Below are positions 33,522 through 43,500 of a stretch of 64,000 bases of DNA, one piece after another. The stretch lies in assembly GCF_025947065.1 (NCBI RefSeq), contig NZ_CP109994.1:3472001-3536000 (forward strand). Reading direction: 5' to 3'. This DNA is from Flavobacterium sp. N1736 (GTDB lineage: Bacteria > Bacteroidota > Bacteroidia > Flavobacteriales > Flavobacteriaceae). The first letter of the stretch is position 1; each line of letters opens with the position of its first letter. The notes beneath the pieces were generated by a model. That model did no database searches. It saw only the letters and a list, made by a program, of their open reading frames with translations, and was not told the origin of the DNA. The position numbers and the translations under genes were made by a program.

Positions 33522-34715
33522 TTATATAACTTTTAACATTTTTCCCACTGATATAAAAGCATTTATTGCTTTATCCAAATGTTCTTTACTATGCGCTGCT
33601 GATAACTGCACTCTTATTCTTGCCTTATCCTTTGGAACAACCGGAAAGAAAAATCCAATTACATAAACACCTTCTTTTAAAAGTTCGTTCGCCATTGTTT
33701 GAGATAACTTCGCATCATATAACATAACAGGTACAATAGCCGAATCTCCATCTATAATATCAAAACCTGCTTTTTTCATTCCGGCTTTAAAATAATTAGT
33801 GTTCCATTCTAATTTATCTCTTAGAGAAGTATCTTTTTCAAGCAATTCAAACACCTTTATTGACGCGCCTACAATTGCCGGAGCAAGTGAATTTGAAAAC
33901 AAATAAGGACGTGAACGCTGACGCAATAATTCGATGATTTCTTTTTTAGCTGTTGTATAACCTCCCATTGCGCCGCCAAGTGCTTTACCAAGTGTTCCGG
34001 TTATAATATCAACTCTGCCCATAACCCCTTTTGCTTCAAGTGTTCCTTTGCCTGTGGCGCCAATAAATCCTGCGGCATGACATTCATCAACCATTACCAT
34101 TGCATCATATTTATCTGCCAGATCACAAATTTTATCCAAAGGCGCAACAAGGCCATCCATAGAGAAAACCCCATCAGTAACAATTAATTTAAAACGCGCA
34201 CCAGCTTCATTAGCTTTGATTAATTGCTGTTCTAAATCTTCCATGTTACTATTTTCATAACGATAACGGGCAGCTTTACACAAACGAACACCGTCAATAA
34301 TCGAAGCGTGGTTTAAACTATCAGAAATAATAGCATCATTTTCTCCTAATAAAGGTTCGAAAACGCCGCCATTAGCATCAAATGCAGCAGCGTAAAGAAT
34401 TGTATCTTCTGTATCATAAAATTCTGCAATCTTTTTTTCTAATGTTTTATGAATATCTTGTGTACCACATATAAAACGTACCGAAGACATTCCGAAACCA
34501 TGCGTATCCATTGCATCTTTTGCAGCCTGAACGACTTCAGGATGTGAAGAAAGACCTAAATAATTGTTGGCACAAAAATTCAAAACCTTCTCTCCTGTCG
34601 AAATGGTGATTTCAGCATCCTGAGCCGAAGTTATAATTCTTTCTTTTTTGAAAATCCCGTTTTCTTCAATTGTCTGCAGCTCACTTTGCAGATACTCTTT
34701 AATTTTACCGTACAT
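33522..34715 (-). CDS. kbl: Glycine C-acetyltransferase (2-amino-3-ketobutyrate CoA ligase)
   Basis: 397 residues, the usual length for the alpha-oxoamine synthase family. [43 protein letters not shown] and the PLP lysine in [14 protein letters not shown] are all present. It converts 2-amino-3-ketobutyrate and CoA to glycine and acetyl-CoA in threonine breakdown. Other family members (KBL, SPT, BioF) are similar; length and motif wording favour Kbl. No threonine dehydrogenase gene is in the window. Confidence 0.92.
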   Translation of the reverse strand: MYGKIKEYLQSELQTIEENGIFKKERIITSAQDAEITISTGEKVLNFCANNYLGLSSHPEVVQAAKDAMDTHGFGMSSVRFICGTQDIHKTLEKKIAEFYDTEDTILYAAAFDANGGVFEPLLGENDAIISDSLNHASIIDGVRLCKAARYRYENSNMEDLEQQLIKANEAGARFKLIVTDGVFSMDGLVAPLDKICDLADKYDAMVMVDECHAAGFIGATGKGTLEAKGVMGRVDIITGTLGKALGGAMGGYTTAKKEIIELLRQRSRPYLFSNSLAPAIVGASIKVFELLEKDTSLRDKLEWNTNYFKAGMKKAGFDIIDGDSAIVPVMLYDAKLSQTMANELLKEGVYVIGFFFPVVPKDKARIRVQLSAAHSKEHLDKAINAFISVGKMLKVI

Positions 34716-34785
34716 TTTTATATATTTAATATGTTAAAAATTAACAAGTTAACCTTATTAATCCTTTAACATCTGATTAATTTTA

Positions 34786-37700
34786 TCACAAATTTACCAC
34801 ATCGATTTCGGTTCCAATATACACCAAAGCCCTTTTTAACACTTTGTATCCTAAATCCTCAATTGCATCCTGATATTCTTGAATTTGCCTTGTATATTTT
34901 GAATTTATTGCGCCAGTTTTATAATCTAACAAATACGCTTCTTTATTTTGAGTCAGAACAATTCGATCCGGTTTTAAAATTCTACCTTCTTTTTGTACAA
35001 TAGTCTGCTCATTGAAAATACTGTTTTTTCCATCAAAACAAATATTTAATTCAGGATGATTCACTATTTCAAGAAGTGTCTGCAGTACTTTTTCGCTCTG
35101 ATCAAAAGTTATCAAGCCATTTTCCAGAGCTTTTGTCACCGCCAGATCAACATCTGATTTATCTTTTATAAAAGCTAAAATCTCATGAACAATATTTCCA
35201 TAAGAGATTGCTTCCTGCTGATGCGTTCCCCACATTAAAGCTTCTCTTTGAGCAATTTTGATGTTTTTAGGATTTAAAACTTCTGAAACAACAGGAATTG
35301 TTTTTACCAAATTCAATGTTTCGCCGGGAACAGAAAGTCTCTTTTTATTTCCAAATTCATAGTCTAATTTCTCCGAATCATAAACTCCTTTATGCATTAG
35401 ATATTTAATAAAAAAAGAAGCCATATTATTCGGAAATTCTCCGTCTTTTTTCTCAAGTAATGACTGAGAAATAACATACAATTGTTCTTCGGCGCGTGTT
35501 AACGCAACATACAAAACATTAATATTATCGAGTAATTCTTCTTGTTTTTTTAAATTAAAAACCGCCGAAGCACTTTCTCCAAAACCTTCCACAGCGCTGC
35601 TATTATCTATCAATGCTTTTGGAACACCTAAATCAGCATCTTCTGCATCGAGCCATAATTTATCTTTTGGTTTTCTGCTGTAATCTTCTTCGGCAAACGG
35701 CATAATCACAACAGGAAATTCCAAACCTTTCGATTTATGAATGGTCATAATTCGAACTGCATTATTTCCTTCCGGAGACGGAATACTGAACTTGTGTGCA
35801 TTTTTATCCCAATAACTCAAAAAATCAGCGATTCCGGCCTGATTACGAATGTCACGTTCCAAAACGATATCCAGAAAATATTGTACATAAGCATTTCCTT
35901 CTGAAGGAAGAACAAATTTAGAAATGATGATTTCTACAGCTTCATACAACGATTTTTTTCGAATATCTTCAAAAGAAAGCGAAACATCAAACGATAAAAG
36001 CCATTTTTCGAAATCATTCTCAAATTTCTGCGCCATTCCCTGCGCAATAAAATCATGAATTGGTATTTCGATTTCTTTGGTATTTCCTAAAAAATGGAGG
36101 AAATTAGCTTTTGCTTCCAGATCGATACTATTGTTGAGATATTTAAGCAAATGAACAATCAAACGAACTTCGGTCGCGTTTTGAATCATCAAAGTTTCTG
36201 ACGATAAAAGCGGAATGTTTTGCTCTGTCAAATAATTTGCAATTGCAATTCCCTGATCTCTTTTACGGGTTAAGATGGCAATATCTCTATATTCGAAACC
36301 TTCACGAACAACATTTTGAATTGTATTTAAAGTAGCCAAAACATATAAATCTGATTTTTCGACTACATCTTCTTCATCTGCAAAATCATTTTTTTCGATT
36401 ATTGGAAGAAACGAAATATTTACATAACCTCCTTTTTTAGCATTTGAATTTTGATGGCTGTGATTTTCATACAAATCTTTATAATCTTCATTAGAAAATT
36501 CAGTCGAAATCAATTTAAAAAAAGCATTATTAAAATCAATTACTTCGCTATAACTTCGGTAGTTAGTATCTAAATGCCTGATTAATTTATCCGGGTTATT
36601 GAACGGATTTATGTCTTTACTCAATTCAATAAATTGTTCTGCTTTTCCTCCGCGCCAGCGATAAATAGATTGTTTAGGATCGCCGACAATCATTAATGTT
36701 CCTTTATTTCCTAAATCATCCTGTCCGGAAAGCGCATTATCGATTAGCGGAATTAAATTTTGCCATTGCATCTCAGAAGTATCCTGAAATTCGTCTATAA
36801 AAAAATGACGGTATCTTTCGCCCAAACGCTCATAAATAAAAGGCGCAGGCTGGTTTTGAATTTCACGGTGAATAATGGCATTAAATTCTGAAATCGACAA
36901 AATATTTTGTTCGGACTGTATTTTAGCCAATTCATTACTTACGGTATTTAGCAAAGAAAGCGGGGTAATATTTTTTAAGAATGCTTTATAAAAATCTCGT
37001 TTTTCAAAATTTTTATAGACTTTGCCTAAACTTTGAAGCAACTCCGGAATTAAATTTTCGATTAACGCTCTGTCTTTAGCCGTTTTATTAATGGCGATAT
37101 CATGAAATTCATGAAAAGTTTTATTTCTCGGATTGAATTTACCATCACGAATGCTTTCTAAATGATTTGGAAAAGTTCCTCTTGAAAATGATTTCAAGTC
37201 AATTCCGTTTTTTTCAATTAACAAAAGAAGCTTTAAAGCATATTCTGCATTTTCTTTTTCTATATCGGCACATAAAAGCGTCATTTTCTTTTTTATGACA
37301 ACAAATTCTTCAATTGTTTTATCATGAAAATGCGAGATTTCATTTCGGTTGTTTTCGTTCAAAACTAATCTTCCGGTTTCAAGAATTTCACGCGAAACAT
37401 CCCAACTTTTATCGTCGTCGGTTTTTTCCATCGTAAAATCGATGAGCAGTTTAGTCAGCGTTTCATCCTGTCCGGCTTGTGCAATAATGGCATCAACTGC
37501 TTCGACCAATAAATTTTCGGTATCTAAAGTAACCTCAAAAGTCATGGGTAAATTAAGATCATGCGCAAAAGCACGAATCACTTTGTGTGTGAATTTATCT
37601 ATGGTAGAAATATCAAAAGCAGCATAATTATGAATAAGATGCTTTATGATGTTTTGAGATTTTGTCTTGATTTTAATTAATGAAAGTCCTGTTTCACGCG

Positions 37701-37944
37701 ACAAATCCTCCATTAAATCCATGGCTTTCGCCGAAGGTTCGTCTTTTGTAAATTCAGATAAACTGCCAACAATACGGCTTTTCATTTCATGAACCGCTTT
37801 ATTGGTAAAAGTTATAGCCAGAATATTACGATATGCATCGTTTTTAGGCGACGAAAGAATGATTTTAAGATATTCTCTGACCAAAGTATAGGTCTTTCCC
37901 GAACCGGCAGATGCATCATAAATAGAGAAAGACGGACTTTGCAT
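34786..37944 (-). CDS. addA: AddA-like UvrD-family helicase-nuclease
   Basis: 1052 residues from the ATG at 37944. An upstream start at 37977 adds an odd MYYFYNTKTKL. Walker A is YDASAGSGKTYTLVREYL. Further helicase motifs are LAITFTNKAVHEMKSR, FIDEFQDTSEMQWQNL (motif II), MIVGDPKQSIYRWRGG (motif III), VRIMTIHKSKGLEFPVVIMP and LYVALTRAEEQLYVI. The C-terminus carries a RecB-type nuclease (HEILAFIKDK and YLLDYKTGAINSKY). It unwinds and resects broken DNA with AddB. Confidence 0.92.
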   Translation of the reverse strand: MQSPSFSIYDASAGSGKTYTLVREYLKIILSSPKNDAYRNILAITFTNKAVHEMKSRIVGSLSEFTKDEPSAKAMDLMEDLSRETGLSLIKIKTKSQNIIKHLIHNYAAFDISTIDKFTHKVIRAFAHDLNLPMTFEVTLDTENLLVEAVDAIIAQAGQDETLTKLLIDFTMEKTDDDKSWDVSREILETGRLVLNENNRNEISHFHDKTIEEFVVIKKKMTLLCADIEKENAEYALKLLLLIEKNGIDLKSFSRGTFPNHLESIRDGKFNPRNKTFHEFHDIAINKTAKDRALIENLIPELLQSLGKVYKNFEKRDFYKAFLKNITPLSLLNTVSNELAKIQSEQNILSISEFNAIIHREIQNQPAPFIYERLGERYRHFFIDEFQDTSEMQWQNLIPLIDNALSGQDDLGNKGTLMIVGDPKQSIYRWRGGKAEQFIELSKDINPFNNPDKLIRHLDTNYRSYSEVIDFNNAFFKLISTEFSNEDYKDLYENHSHQNSNAKKGGYVNISFLPIIEKNDFADEEDVVEKSDLYVLATLNTIQNVVREGFEYRDIAILTRKRDQGIAIANYLTEQNIPLLSSETLMIQNATEVRLIVHLLKYLNNSIDLEAKANFLHFLGNTKEIEIPIHDFIAQGMAQKFENDFEKWLLSFDVSLSFEDIRKKSLYEAVEIIISKFVLPSEGNAYVQYFLDIVLERDIRNQAGIADFLSYWDKNAHKFSIPSPEGNNAVRIMTIHKSKGLEFPVVIMPFAEEDYSRKPKDKLWLDAEDADLGVPKALIDNSSAVEGFGESASAVFNLKKQEELLDNINVLYVALTRAEEQLYVISQSLLEKKDGEFPNNMASFFIKYLMHKGVYDSEKLDYEFGNKKRLSVPGETLNLVKTIPVVSEVLNPKNIKIAQREALMWGTHQQEAISYGNIVHEILAFIKDKSDVDLAVTKALENGLITFDQSEKVLQTLLEIVNHPELNICFDGKNSIFNEQTIVQKEGRILKPDRIVLTQNKEAYLLDYKTGAINSKYTRQIQEYQDAIEDLGYKVLKRALVYIGTEIDVVNL

Positions 37945-38006
37945 AAGTTTGGTTTTAGTATTGTAAAAATAGTACAATAAAATATTAAATCACAATAAAC
38001 AAAAAA

Positions 38007-38057
38007 TCCAAATTCCAATATCTGCATGCAATGCACGCTCAAATATTGGAATTTGGA
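38007..38057 (-). terminator. Terminator downstream of lspA
   Basis: TCCAAATTCCAATAT (38007-38021) is exactly complementary to ATATTGGAATTTGGA (38043-38057) around a 21-base loop that itself contains GCATGC. The minus-strand exit is followed by a T run, consistent with lspA termination. Confidence 0.7.
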
Positions 38058-38083
38058 ATTTTATTTTTGAATTTAAAAAAATC

Positions 38084-38680
38084 TTAGTGTTTTGGAAATG
38101 CTCGTTTATTGAAAACAAGCAAAATACCAACTCCTGTAGAAATCGCCATATCAGCTACGTTAAAAATAGCATTGAAAAACATAAAGTGTTTCCCTCCAAA
38201 AATTGGAAGCCAGGCTGGAAGATTACCTTCCCAAATAGGGAAATAAAACATATCAACCACTAAACCATGAAACCATGTTCCGTAAGGATGTGGCGAAAAA
38301 AGTGTTGCTAAGTTGTGTGTACTGTCGTCAAAAATTACTCCGTAAAAAACAGAATCTAAAATATTTCCGGCTGCTCCGGCAAAAATCAATGCAATTGCAA
38401 CGATCAAATAAGTTGAATGACGTTTTTTAATAGCATCAGATAACCAATATCCAATTCCGAAGACAGCAAAAATTCTAAAAACAGTCAGAATAAGTTTTCC
38501 GTATTCCCCGGGAATTTTTGTTCCCCAAGCCATTCCTTCATTTTCTATAAAATGGATTTTGAACCAGTTAAAAACAGGCACTTCTTCTCCAAGAATAAAG
38601 TTGGTTTTTACATAGATTTTTGAAATCTGATCGACAAGTAGAACTAAAAATATAAGGAAATACGCTTTTCGTAATGACAT
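38084..38680 (-). CDS. lspA: Lipoprotein signal peptidase (signal peptidase II)
   Basis: 198 residues with four membrane helices. Catalytic aspartates lie in AGAAGNILDSVFYG and FNAIFNVADMAIS, the two conserved LspA boxes, and VDQISKIYVKTN is the N-terminal signature. It cleaves prolipoprotein signals. The window encodes several lipoproteins that need it. In flavobacteria lspA often follows the ileS and DksA-like genes; here the roadblock module B and a small gene intervene. Confidence 0.95.
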   Translation of the reverse strand: MSLRKAYFLIFLVLLVDQISKIYVKTNFILGEEVPVFNWFKIHFIENEGMAWGTKIPGEYGKLILTVFRIFAVFGIGYWLSDAIKKRHSTYLIVAIALIFAGAAGNILDSVFYGVIFDDSTHNLATLFSPHPYGTWFHGLVVDMFYFPIWEGNLPAWLPIFGGKHFMFFNAIFNVADMAISTGVGILLVFNKRAFPKH

Positions 38681-38724
38681 TTTATGAATTTTTGTTGCGC
38701 AAAAGTAACAATTTAATCAAAAAA

Positions 38725-38744
38725 AACGCTCCTTATGGAACGTT
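38725..38744 (-). terminator. Terminator of the 71-residue small-protein gene
   Basis: AACGCTCC (38725-38732) pairs with GGAACGTT (38737-38744) with a TTAT loop and, on the minus strand, an eight-base T run. Confidence 0.75.
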
Positions 38745-38801
38745 AATTCTTTTGCAATAAAATGAACTATTGCAGCTTAATTGTTAAACAAAATATAATA
38801 T

Positions 38802-39017
38802 CTATTTTTTGGCTGCAGGTTTGGTAGCTGTTTTCGGGCTGTCAGCAAAAAAACCGGAGATAGATTTAAGCAATCCTTTGCCCTCTTTTCCTGCATTGCC
38901 TTTTTTTGTTGCGTCTTTATCAATTTGAGATTTTAGTTTAAGTCTCATCTTTTCAAACTCTTTCATTCTATTTTCAACATCAGAGTTCACATCTTTGAAT
39001 TTCAGCACTTTAGCCAT
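38802..39017 (-). CDS. Small Lys-rich protein of unknown function
   Basis: 71 residues. Residues 12-35 form a charged, probably coiled-coil helix (DVENRMKEFEKMRLKLKSQI). A Gly/Lys linker follows, then LLKSISGFFADSP, a short amphipathic segment, and a Lys/Ala tail (ATKPAAKK). It is cytoplasmic. It has its own terminator and is divergent from roadblock module B with a 176-base gap, mirroring the small gene beside module A. Function unknown. Confidence 0.7.
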   Translation of the reverse strand: MAKVLKFKDVNSDVENRMKEFEKMRLKLKSQIDKDATKKGNAGKEGKGLLKSISGFFADSPKTATKPAAKK

Positions 39018-39088
39018 AATGTAAGTTTTTTATAGTAAAAAAATAAAATTATTATTGGTTTTGTCATACAATGATACATAAAAAAATT

Positions 39089-39096
39089 TATATTTG
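39089..39096 (+). promoter_or_regulatory. Candidate promoter of roadblock module B, -7 element
   Basis: TATATTTG matches TAnnTTTG, 97 bases before the ATG. If it is used, the leader would be about 90 bases long. Confidence 0.35.
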
Positions 39097-39193
39097 TTAA
39101 TAAAATTAACACTTGTTTAAGCGGAATAAGCATGTTTCTTTTAAATAGATTGTTGATATGAGCAATTTTTAACAACTTCTCAATTTTACCAAA

Positions 39194-39550
39194 ATGAATG
39201 AAATCACATCTACTCTCAACGATTATTTGGTTACAACAAAATCTACAGCTGCCTTGATTTTAAACGGAAAAGGAAAACTTATCACATCTCTGCATATTGA
39301 TTATGGTGATAGTATTGCCGCAATGAGTGCTGCAATTTTATCTATGAGTGAAAAATTCTTACTGGATTTAGAAAAAGGTTCTTTAAAACAATTGTTTTTA
39401 AAGACAAATGAAGGAGTTGTGATCGGCAATAAAATAAACAGCACAAATTTTATAGTTGCCTTTTCAAAAGACGGAAGTAATCTCGGATTATTAATGCGAA
39501 CGACGGATGAGCTTTCAGCAGAACTCAGTAAAAATTCCCTATTAAAATAA
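39194..39550 (+). CDS. Roadblock/LC7 domain protein, type a, module B
   Basis: 118 residues. The pattern TAALILNGKGKLITSLHIDYGD, IAAMSAAILSMSEKFLLDLEKG, LKQLFLKTNEGVVIGNK, NFIVAFSKDGSNLGLLMRTT is a clear roadblock/LC7 (MglB-like) domain. It corresponds to the type a gene of module A but is much less conserved with it (roughly a third identical by eye) than the type b proteins are with each other. It is followed after 33 bases by the type b gene. No Ras-like GTPase gene lies nearby. Confidence 0.78.
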   Translation: MNEITSTLNDYLVTTKSTAALILNGKGKLITSLHIDYGDSIAAMSAAILSMSEKFLLDLEKGSLKQLFLKTNEGVVIGNKINSTNFIVAFSKDGSNLGLLMRTTDELSAELSKNSLLK

Positions 39551-39583
39551 ACATACATCTATTAACAACAAACCCCACAAACT

Positions 39584-39964
39584 ATGAGTAACGACTTTTT
39601 AAATGTGTTTTTAAATGAAATGAAAACCAACGTAAATGGTTTTATAGCTGTAGCTGTAACAGAAATTGAAACCGGATTAAGTTTTGGTAACTTAACAGTT
39701 GATCCTGCATTTGATCCTGAACTGGCAGCAGCTTACAACCTGGAAGTAGTAAAAGCTAAATTAAATGCTGTAAAAGCCTTAAATTTAAATCAGGATATCG
39801 AAGATATTTTGATTACTCTTTCAAATCAAATACACATTATCGACATTTCTCCAAACAAGAAATTCATGATTTATCTTGCAGCAGATGCTTCTAAAGCTAA
39901 TTTAGGAATGACAAGAGCTGTTTTAAGAAAACATAAATTAGATCTGGAAAAAAACCTTGCCTAA
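39584..39964 (+). CDS. Roadblock/LC7-like protein, type b, module B
   Basis: 126 residues, strongly similar along its whole length to the 124-residue protein at 27582-27956: shared NGFIAV-VTE-ETG, FDPELA-AYNLEVVKAKL, DILITL--QIHI-D-S and SKANLG-TRA-L. The stronger conservation of type b suggests that it holds the shared functional surface. It is co-transcribed with the type a gene 33 bases upstream and ends in a perfect hairpin terminator. Confidence 0.72.
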   Translation: MSNDFLNVFLNEMKTNVNGFIAVAVTEIETGLSFGNLTVDPAFDPELAAAYNLEVVKAKLNAVKALNLNQDIEDILITLSNQIHIIDISPNKKFMIYLAADASKANLGMTRAVLRKHKLDLEKNLA

Positions 39965-39975
39965 GCAAGCAAGAT

Positions 39976-40020
39976 AATTTAGAACTATCCATAAAATTAA
40001 GATAGTTCTAAATTGTTTTT
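39976..40020 (+). terminator. Terminator of roadblock module B
   Basis: AATTTAGAACTATC (39976-39989) is exactly complementary to GATAGTTCTAAATT (40001-40014), then GTTTTT. Confidence 0.8.
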
Positions 40021-40110
40021 GCATTTACTTCAAATTACTTCAGTCTGAAAATTTCCTTTTAAAGCAGACTTTTCCTCAAAAGCAATTCTTTCTTTTTAAT
40101 ACAATAAAAA

Positions 40111-40132
40111 AACGCCCCTAAAAAGGAGCGTT
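40111..40132 (-). terminator. Terminator of the DksA-like gene
   Basis: AACGCCCCT pairs (one G-T) with AGGAGCGTT around AAAA; the minus-strand exit is a T run. Confidence 0.75.
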
Positions 40133-40140
40133 CTTATATG

Positions 40141-40521
40141 TTATCGTTGTAGATTTTTTGCTTCGATACTCATAGTTGCGTGAGGTACAATTTTCAATCT
40201 TTCTTTACTGATTAATTTACCTGTTACTTTACAAATACCGTATGTTTTATTTTCTACACGGAATAATGCATTTTTAAGATCACGAATGAATTTTTCCTGT
40301 CTGATAGCCAACTGTGAGTTTGCTTCTTTAGACATAGTTTCACTTCCTTCTTCAAAAGCTTTGAATGTTGGTGAAGTATCATCTGTTCCGTTATTTAAAT
40401 CATTCATGTAAGCACTTTTTATTAAATCCAGATCGGCTTGTGCTTTTTGTATTTTATTTTGAATTATTTCTTTGAACTCCGCTAAATCAGCGTCAGAGTA
40501 TCTTGTAATTTCATCTATCAT
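40141..40521 (-). CDS. DksA/TraR-like protein lacking the zinc cysteines
   Basis: 126 residues. An N-terminal coiled-coil (about 10-90) is followed by the C-terminal globule YGICKVTGKLISKERLKIVPHATMSIEAKN, which aligns with the DksA zinc-finger region. Only one cysteine (Cys97) remains in the whole protein; the other three ligand positions are Val or other residues, so zinc binding by the classical four-Cys site is not possible. It probably binds the RNA polymerase secondary channel like DksA (inference). It starts 10 bases after ileS ends, so it is in the ileS operon. Loss of cysteines is, I believe, usual in Bacteroidota members. Confidence 0.87.
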   Translation of the reverse strand: MIDEITRYSDADLAEFKEIIQNKIQKAQADLDLIKSAYMNDLNNGTDDTSPTFKAFEEGSETMSKEANSQLAIRQEKFIRDLKNALFRVENKTYGICKVTGKLISKERLKIVPHATMSIEAKNLQR

Positions 40522-40531
40522 GGTATTTATA

Positions 40532-43500
40532 TTATTTTGAAATTAATATCACTGTTTTAATGTCATCAAACTCAATTTCTGTGCCGTTTTCTAAAGCGTC
40601 TACAAAAACCAAATTGTCTGTTAATGTCTCAGACTTTATATAGTCTTCATTTTTAAGAATCGCCTCTTCTAAAAGACCGCTTCTTTGTATTTGAACCTTA
40701 ATTTTATCGGTAACCTCAAATCCTGAATCTTTACGGATATTCTGAATTCTGTTTACCAATTCCCTTGCGATTCCTTCGTTTTTTAATTCTTCAGAGATTG
40801 TAATATCAAGCGCAACTGTAATTCCGTTTGAATTTGCAACCAGCCATCCTTCAATATCCTGAGATGTTATTTCGACATCTTCTAATGATAAAGTTACATT
40901 ATTTCCAGCAATAACAATATCTAGCGTTCCTTGCTTGTCTAACTCATTGATCTGATCTGCCGAAAAAGCTTGTATTTCCTTAGAAATCAATCCCATATCT
41001 TTTCCAAAGCGTGGTCCTAAAGTTTTAAAATTAGGTTTGATCTGTTTTACCAAGATTCCTGAATCATCATCCAAAAGCAAGATTTCTTTTACATTTACTT
41101 CTGCTTTTACTAAGTCGGAAATAGCTAAAATTTCAGCTCTCTGATTCTCGTCAAGTACCGGAATCATTACCTTTTGCAATGGTTGACGTACTTTAATCAT
41201 TTCCTTTTTACGAAGCGAAAGAACCAAAGATGAGATCGTTTGCGCTTTCTGCATTTTGCTTTCTAACGTTTTATTAACAAAGTTTTCGACAAATTTTGGA
41301 AACTCAGCCAAGTGAACACTGGCATATTGCTCAGATTGCGTTGAACTTGTTAAATCGCGGTACAATTTATCCATGAAAAAAGGAGCTATTGGAGCGCTTA
41401 ACTTGCTTATCGTTAATAGACAAGTATAAAGCGTTTGATAAGCTGCAATTTTATCGTGTGCATATTCGCCTTTCCAGAAACGACGACGGCATAAACGAAC
41501 GTACCAGTTACTCAGGTTTTCCTGAACGAAATCAGAAATAGCTCTTGCTGCTTTTGTAGGCTCATAATCTTCATAACATTCATCAACAAATTTTATTAAT
41601 GTATGTAATTCAGATATAATCCACTGATCGATTTCCGGTCTTTCGTTTAACGGAATTTCCGCTTCAGCATATTTAAACCCATCGATATTGGCATATAACG
41701 AAAAGAATGAATAAGTGTTGTATAAAGTTCCGAAGAATTTACGGCGAACCTCAGCAATTCCTTCAAGATCAAATTTTAAGTTATCCCACGGATTTGCATT
41801 TGAAATCATGTACCAACGTGTGGCATCAGGACCGTATTCTGCAATTGTTTCAAAAGGATCTGTTGCATTTCCTAAACGTTTCGACATTTTTTGTCCGTTT
41901 TTATCCAAAACCAAACCATTCGAAACTACATTTTTATACGCTACTTTATCAAAAACCAAAGTTCCGATTGCGTGTAAGGTATAAAACCATCCACGAGTCT
42001 GATCAACACCTTCGGCGATAAAGTTCGCAGGAAAATCTTTATTCTCGTCAATTTTATCTTTGTTTTCAAAAGGGTAATGCCATTGCGCATACGGCATTGC
42101 TCCAGAATCAAACCAAACGTCAATTAAATCACTTTCGCGTTTCATTGGTTTTCCTGAAGCCGAAACTAAAGTAATTTGATCCACTACATTTTTATGTAAA
42201 TCGATTAAATCATAGTTTGACTCAGACATATTTCCGATTTCAAAACCTTTAAATGGATTTTCTTTTTGAAAACCGGCTTCTATAGATTTCTCGATCGCAT
42301 TGTATAATTCTTCAACAGAACCAATAAGAACTTCTTCTTTTTTATCTTCAGTTCTCCAAATTGGCAACGGAATACCCCAATATCTAGAACGAGATAAGTT
42401 CCAGTCGTTGGCATTTTTCAACCAATTTCCAAAACGTCCCTCACCAGTAGACTTAGGCTTCCAATTGATAGTTTCGTTCAGGTCGAACATTCTATCTTTT
42501 ACATCGGTTACTTTAATAAACCATGAATCTAGTGGATAATATAACAACGGTTCATCAGTTCTCCAACTGTGTGGATAACTATGTACGTATTTTTCAACCT
42601 TAAAGGCTTTATTTTCTTCTTTTAATCGAATAGCGATTTCAACATCAACAGAACGTTCCGGTGCTTGTCCTTCGTCGTAATATTCGTTTTTAACATATTT
42701 ACCGGCAAGTTCTCCTAAATGCGAAGTAAATTTTCCTTGTAAATCTACTAATGGAACTGCGGTTCCGTTTTCGTCTAAAACCAACATTGGCGGAATTTCC
42801 GGCGTTGCTTCTTTGGCAACTTTAGCATCATCTGCACCAAAAGTTGGCGCGGTATGCACAATTCCTGTTCCGTCTTCTGTAGTTACAAAATCTCCTGCGA
42901 TTACTCTAAATGCATTTTCAGCATTTTGATAAGGCAATACATATGGTAATAATTGTTCGTAACGAATTTCAACTAAATCAATTCCTTTTGCTTCTGCTAA
43001 AATTTTATACGGAAGTTGTTTGTCTCCGTTTTTTACTTTTTCGAAATCAGCATCGTCTTCGCTTGCAAAAAATCCTTTCCCGAATTGTTTTCCAACTAAA
43101 TTTTTAGCTAAAACAACATTTACAGGTTCAAAAGTATATTGATTGAATGTTTTCACTAAAACATAATCGATTTTTGGACCAACTGTCAAAGCTGTATTCG
43201 ATGGCAATGTCCAAGGCGTTGTCGTCCATGCTAAAATGTGAATATCTCCAAAACCTTGCAAAAATGAAGGCAATGTTTCCGGCAATGTTTTAAACTGTGC
43301 TACAATCGTAGTATCAGTAACATCACGATACGCTCCAGGCTGATTTACTTCGTGTGAAGACAATCCTGTTCCTGCTTTTGGAGAATACGGCTGAATTGTG
43401 TATCCTTTGTACAACAAACCTTTATCGTAGATTTGTTTTAAAAGCCACCAAACCGATTCCATATATTTTGGTTTATAAGTAACATACGGATCTTCCATAT

